From Leminorella richardii (lineage in GTDB: Bacteria; Pseudomonadota; Gammaproteobacteria; Enterobacterales; Enterobacteriaceae): DNA of 64,000 nt. A model generated the notes under the pieces. That model ran no database searches, was not told the origin of the DNA, and was given only the letters and a program-made list of their open reading frames with translations. The DNA is taken from the NCBI RefSeq assembly GCF_900478135.1, contig NZ_LS483470.1, positions 3,371,001 to 3,435,000 of the forward strand, read 5' to 3'. The position numbers and the translations under genes are program-made. Positions 60,405-64,000 of this stretch are shown here, piece by piece (within the stretch, counting starts at the first letter, position 1; every line of letters begins with the position of its first letter).

Positions 60405-63400
60405 CGTGTTCGATTCTTATCATTCCGGATGAGGAAGGTGTAGTGGAAGACTCACTGGCCGCTGCGGCACTCTCGGGCGCGGCTTCACCTTCCTGAGCTA
60501 AAGCGGTATCAGTCGTATCGGCGCTGGCAGCCTTGCCTTTTTTCGGCGGCCTGACGGTGGAGGCATCAGCTGTAGAAACAGGATTACCGATGATTTTCGG
60601 CTCCCCCGCTGCCGCTGGCTTTTTGCGGGCGCTGCCTTCCCCCGCGTCGTCGGCAACGTAGGATTCAGCCGGTGACTGCCCGGCGGGGCTGTTGGCGGTA
60701 ACAAATACGCTGGACGGCAGGCGGAAGTTGCGCAGCTTAAGCAGCTCCAACGGCCCGCTGTAGCTCTGGGCGCGCAGGATGTAGGTCAGGCTTTTACCGT
60801 CGTCAGCCTGCCAAGTGACCCGATAGCGGCTGCTGTCTATCTGCGTGACTTTGGCCTGCTCAAGCAGGCGAACCCAGCCCCAGCTGCCTTTGGGGCTGTC
60901 TAGCAGGCGCTGGCCGGCATCGGCGGTGCTCCAGCTGAGCTGTGCCCCCGGTGAGTAGGTGTCTCCCGGCCAAGTCATGGTTTTCCACGCTTCCATCTGG
61001 TTGAAATAAATCAGGCTTTCGCCATCCAGTAACAGCTCGGTTTTCACTACGTCCTTGCTGGGGCGAGCCATCAGCTCGAAGGGCATCTGCGCATCGCCGC
61101 TGGCGTACAGCATGCCGGAGACCCGGCTAAGCTGGTTAAGCGCGGAAATAAACTGCGGGTTAAAGGTCAGCCCCTGCGAGTTCAGCGCGTCGGCCACCCA
61201 CAGGTCTCCCTGCTTGTGCAGGATACCGCCGAGCTGGGTGGTGACAAAGCGCTCGATCATGCCGCTGTCGGGGCGTAGAAAGCGTCCCAGCTCCGGCAGT
61301 GAGGCATCGTTGCCAGTGGCTCTAAACGGGTAGCGTCCGTTAAAGGTGCGGTTCCACGGGTCGGCGATGCTTTCGCGCCAGGCGCTGTTAAAGCTCATGG
61401 CGGCGGGCTCCAGCACGCCCTGCCACGCCTGCTCTAGAGGTTGAACAAACAGGCTACTGCCAAATCCGGACCACTCTTCACCCAGGCTGGCGGCAATCAG
61501 GCTGCCGTAGTCGCGGGTGTCGGTCAGGTCGATGGCTTTACCTTCAAACACCGTTTTCGCCAGCGCCTGAGTCATGGCCTGCGGATCCGGTGCGGTAGTG
61601 ACCTGCTGTAGCTTAAGCCTGACGCGGGTCACGCGGGTTAGGTAGGTTTGCAGACTGAGGCTGTCCCCCTCGGCCTTGCCGCCGCTTTGCAGAATGCGCA
61701 GCAGCGGGCCGAAGGTGCCGTCCAGCGGGCCGGTCGGCTCGTCGCTATTCATCGGAATAGCGTCGAGCTTTTTCGCTTTGGCGCCGAAAACTTCCTGCGC
61801 TGACTGCACCAGCGTCTCCGACAGTCCGCGCCCCTTCTGTGCCGCCTGCCCCTGATACTTGACGGTGTTCATCAACGCAATCAGCGGTGACTGGCGGGCA
61901 TCGGCCATCAGGGTAAGCTGGTCAATAACCTCAGAAATGGATTCCGCGCGCTCCCAGCTGATGCTATTGAGGAAGTTGAGCCAGGCAGCGCCGTAGTCGG
62001 TAAAGTAGCGGTCGGTCAACCTTGCCTGCAGCGCTTCCGGCGCAATTTCGCCGCCAAGGCTCTTGCCGCTGTCGGTCAGCACCCAGTCGATCTCTTCGCG
62101 GCGGTCTTTCACCGCTTTGTCGATCTCTTTTTCCACCATGCCTTCCCACGCTTCGCGGGTAAACATGCCGGGCACTTCCTCTTCGGTGTTAAACAGGGTG
62201 TGGCCGTCGAGGCCGTTCAGCACCTGATTCAGGGTCAGGTTGCCGTAGTTTTGCGCAACGCGCCGGAGAATGCCCTGATAGATGGCGGTTTCGGCGTTCT
62301 GCATGCCGATTTGGTTAATCAGCACCTGACGCACGTCGTTAATCAGGCGGCGGTCGGGCTTAATCGCCCAGTCAGGGTGGCGAGACAGGTTGTCGGCGTA
62401 GAACTGCATTAGCTCGGCACCTACGCTCTGCCAGACGCCTTCGGTCACCGCTGCCGGAGCTGGCCCCGCGTTGGCAATCAGGGTTTTACCCAGCAGCGGC
62501 GCATCGACCCGATCCGGGCGCGACAGCATCAGGTAGGCCTTTAAGCGGTCGTAGCCGTCTTTCGCCAGCTGGGCGCGCTCGGGGCTGTTAGGGGGCATCT
62601 GTACCAGCTTTTCCAGATTGCCGCTCAGGCTGGCCACCACGATAGACTGCACGTTCTGTTCGTTGGCGGTACGATAGTGAGGCCACAGCGCCGCGAGCAG
62701 CGCGTCGTTGCCGCTCAGGCCAAAGCCCAGATACCACGGGCTGCCATGCTGCATGCGGTGCTGAAGCTGGGTCATCTGCTGTTTGAACGCCTGCTGGCGA
62801 GTCAGGCGGGTGGTCATATCGGTGCTGAAGTCGTTCGCCTCAGTCGCTAAGTCTTTTGATGAGGAAATCAACCGCACGTTGCCAATGTAGGACACGACGC
62901 TGCCCACGCCGAACAGGGCAATCGCCGCCAGCGCGGCGACGTTAATCCCGCGCATCCACGGCACGCCGACACCCTTTCCCTTAGCCAGTCGGCTGTCGTC
63001 AACGATGGCCTGCCAGACGGGCGTCGGTACAAAGGCGCGATCGGCGACGGTATCGGGGCGCGTTACGGCGCAGGTAAACATCAATCCGCGCAGCGGGTTC
63101 GCGCCCTGCGCGGTCAGAAGCTGGGGCAGCCAGCCCTTCAGGCGCGGAACGTCGCGCTGTTCGAGATCCTGCGCCAACTGTAGGAGGAAGGCGTGACGGT
63201 TGTCGATCATCACCTGCGCCATCCCTTCCTCGGTAGCGCTCTGACCAACCGACGCCAGGCGCTTGGCCAGCTCGTCCGGCGTGGCCCGGGCGGGGAACAG
63301 CGTGCCGACCGCCTGCTCTTCGCGATCGGACTGGTCCCACGCGGTGGTGCGCAGGTCGAGCAGGTAAAGCGGCGCGGCGTAGCCAAGCTGCTGGTTGCGG

Positions 63401-64000
63401 GCGTGCATCTGCCACAGGGCTTTGTCCTGTAACGCCTTTTTGTCTTTGCTGGGAGCGTAGTCTTCGGCTTTTACCACCCACACCTGCGCGTCAACGGGCC
63501 GAATACGGCGAAGGTTTTTTAACTGCTTCAGCCAGGCGTCGTCTAGCGCCGCTTTGGTGGTTCCGCCCCAGATCAGCAGGGCATCGCTGCCTGCCTGCCA
63601 GCCGTCGCGGATAAGGCCGGGAGCGACCTGCTCTACGTCGGTAGTTTCACCGACGACGAGGATCCAGCGCAGCTTGCGACGCCAGAGGAGACCGTAGCGG
63701 TGGCGGAGTTGTTTAGCTAAATCTGTAAAAGGTAATTCTAATACTTCCTTATCCTTATCAACTTTACTCGATGGTGGAAGTTTTCCCTCTTTCTGATGCT
63801 TGATTTTTACTTGGTTATAAATATAAAAAATAGTTGGCACTAATCCCAAAAGTATTAGCAATAGGCAAGATACCCCCCAAACAAATATCTTTTGGCTAAA
63901 TTCAGACCACCCAAAAAAATCAGAAAAATAATTAACCCCTCCCCACAACACCAAAGCAGCTAGCAAGGTAATTATAATCAAACATAGTACCTTCCATTTA
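60394..64000 (-). CDS. tssM: T6SS membrane-complex protein TssM (IcmF), partial at right edge
   Basis: About 1202 codons are visible; the frame is still open at the window edge (KWKVLCLIIITLLAALVLWGG), so only the first residues are missing. Two N-terminal membrane helices (about residues 8-25 and 40-62 of the visible part) precede a cytoplasmic domain and a third helix near VAALAAIALFGVGSVVSY. The periplasmic C-terminal part ends in a long Ser/Ala/Pro-rich tail (PPKKGKAASADTT...). Where many TssM carry a P-loop (GxxGxGKT), this one reads VVGETTDVEQ, so no NTP binding is expected. It forms the trans-envelope channel with TssJ and TssL. Confidence 0.93.
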   Translation of the reverse strand, partial: KWKVLCLIIITLLAALVLWGGVNYFSDFFGWSEFSQKIFVWGVSCLLLILLGLVPTIFYIYNQVKIKHQKEGKLPPSSKVDKDKEVLELPFTDLAKQLRHRYGLLWRRKLRWILVVGETTDVEQVAPGLIRDGWQAGSDALLIWGGTTKAALDDAWLKQLKNLRRIRPVDAQVWVVKAEDYAPSKDKKALQDKALWQMHARNQQLGYAAPLYLLDLRTTAWDQSDREEQAVGTLFPARATPDELAKRLASVGQSATEEGMAQVMIDNRHAFLLQLAQDLEQRDVPRLKGWLPQLLTAQGANPLRGLMFTCAVTRPDTVADRAFVPTPVWQAIVDDSRLAKGKGVGVPWMRGINVAALAAIALFGVGSVVSYIGNVRLISSSKDLATEANDFSTDMTTRLTRQQAFKQQMTQLQHRMQHGSPWYLGFGLSGNDALLAALWPHYRTANEQNVQSIVVASLSGNLEKLVQMPPNSPERAQLAKDGYDRLKAYLMLSRPDRVDAPLLGKTLIANAGPAPAAVTEGVWQSVGAELMQFYADNLSRHPDWAIKPDRRLINDVRQVLINQIGMQNAETAIYQGILRRVAQNYGNLTLNQVLNGLDGHTLFNTEEEVPGMFTREAWEGMVEKEIDKAVKDRREEIDWVLTDSGKSLGGEIAPEALQARLTDRYFTDYGAAWLNFLNSISWERAESISEVIDQLTLMADARQSPLIALMNTVKYQGQAAQKGRGLSETLVQSAQEVFGAKAKKLDAIPMNSDEPTGPLDGTFGPLLRILQSGGKAEGDSLSLQTYLTRVTRVRLKLQQVTTAPDPQAMTQALAKTVFEGKAIDLTDTRDYGSLIAASLGEEWSGFGSSLFVQPLEQAWQGVLEPAAMSFNSAWRESIADPWNRTFNGRYPFRATGNDASLPELGRFLRPDSGMIERFVTTQLGGILHKQGDLWVADALNSQGLTFNPQFISALNQLSRVSGMLYASGDAQMPFELMARPSKDVVKTELLLDGESLIYFNQMEAWKTMTWPGDTYSPGAQLSWSTADAGQRLLDSPKGSWGWVRLLEQAKVTQIDSSRYRVTWQADDGKSLTYILRAQSYSGPLELLKLRNFRLPSSVFVTANSPAGQSPAESYVADDAGEGSARKKPAAAGEPKIIGNPVSTADASTVRPPKKGKAASADTTDTALAQEGEAAPESAAAASESSTTPSSSGMIRIEHDAN

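Overview
The window is chromosomal DNA from a member of the Enterobacterales. The left end has the fxsA-aspA-dcuA-cutA-dsbD order of E. coli, and most housekeeping products (AspA, DcuA, DsbD, Gss, YccM, HcaE, MhpC) can be aligned by eye almost end to end with E. coli proteins. The rest of the layout is not that of E. coli: a chromosomal CTX-M-like beta-lactamase beside an AmpR-type regulator, a joined hca-mhp cluster, a trimeric autotransporter with a TpgA-like partner, and a type VI secretion (T6SS) cluster. A genus outside the Escherichia/Salmonella group is likely (Budviciaceae, Yersiniaceae or Hafniaceae are guesses). I cannot name the species.

Layout. 1-7130: fxsA (cut by the edge), aspA, dcuA, cutA, dsbD and a DUF1176 protein, i.e. 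aspartate/fumarate metabolism and periplasmic thiol chemistry. 7200-9231: divergent ampR-like regulator and class A beta-lactamase. 9370-12947: tRNA-Phe(GAA) and a small genomic island bounded by an imperfect copy of the tRNA 3' end. The island carries a P4-like immunity region, one unrecognised gene, an AbiEi/AbiEii toxin-antitoxin pair and a cluster of short repeats, but no integrase. 13129-23164: hcaR / hcaEFCBD-mhpBCDFE for 3-phenylpropionate or cinnamate catabolism down to pyruvate and acetyl-CoA. In this sequence hcaE is frameshifted and hcaR has a stop at codon 2. 23373-30273: small metabolic and regulatory genes (PhzF-like, exported OsmC-like, acuI/acuR, a lipoprotein, LysR plus nitronate monooxygenase-like enzyme, CsaA-like protein). 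30778-46226: surface proteins, namely a 2484-residue classical autotransporter, then (beyond a small membrane protein, an MFS exporter and an IS1-like fragment) a four-gene trimeric autotransporter locus. 47114-49075: arsR-arsC-acr3 arsenic resistance. 49157-52822: gss, yccM and a small protein. 52931-64000: T6SS genes tssM (cut by the edge), tssA, tssF, tssG, tssJ, tssE, ending in a duplicated Tli3-like putative immunity protein.

How genes work together. HcaEFCD plus HcaB turn phenylpropionate/cinnamate into the 2,3-dihydroxy compound, which MhpB, C, D, E and F cleave and funnel to central metabolism. mhpA, mhpR and mhpT are not next to the cluster. acuR and acuI share nearly identical 19-bp palindromic operators. 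The ars operon is preceded by a perfect palindrome. The adhesin locus encodes the adhesin with a TpgA-like peptidoglycan-binding lipoprotein and two exported proteins of unknown role.

Caution: at least three genes (hcaE, acuI, a small lipoprotein) are broken by one- or two-base indels, two of them in homopolymers. These may be real gene decay or sequencing/assembly errors. Everything here was read by eye; no database search was run.
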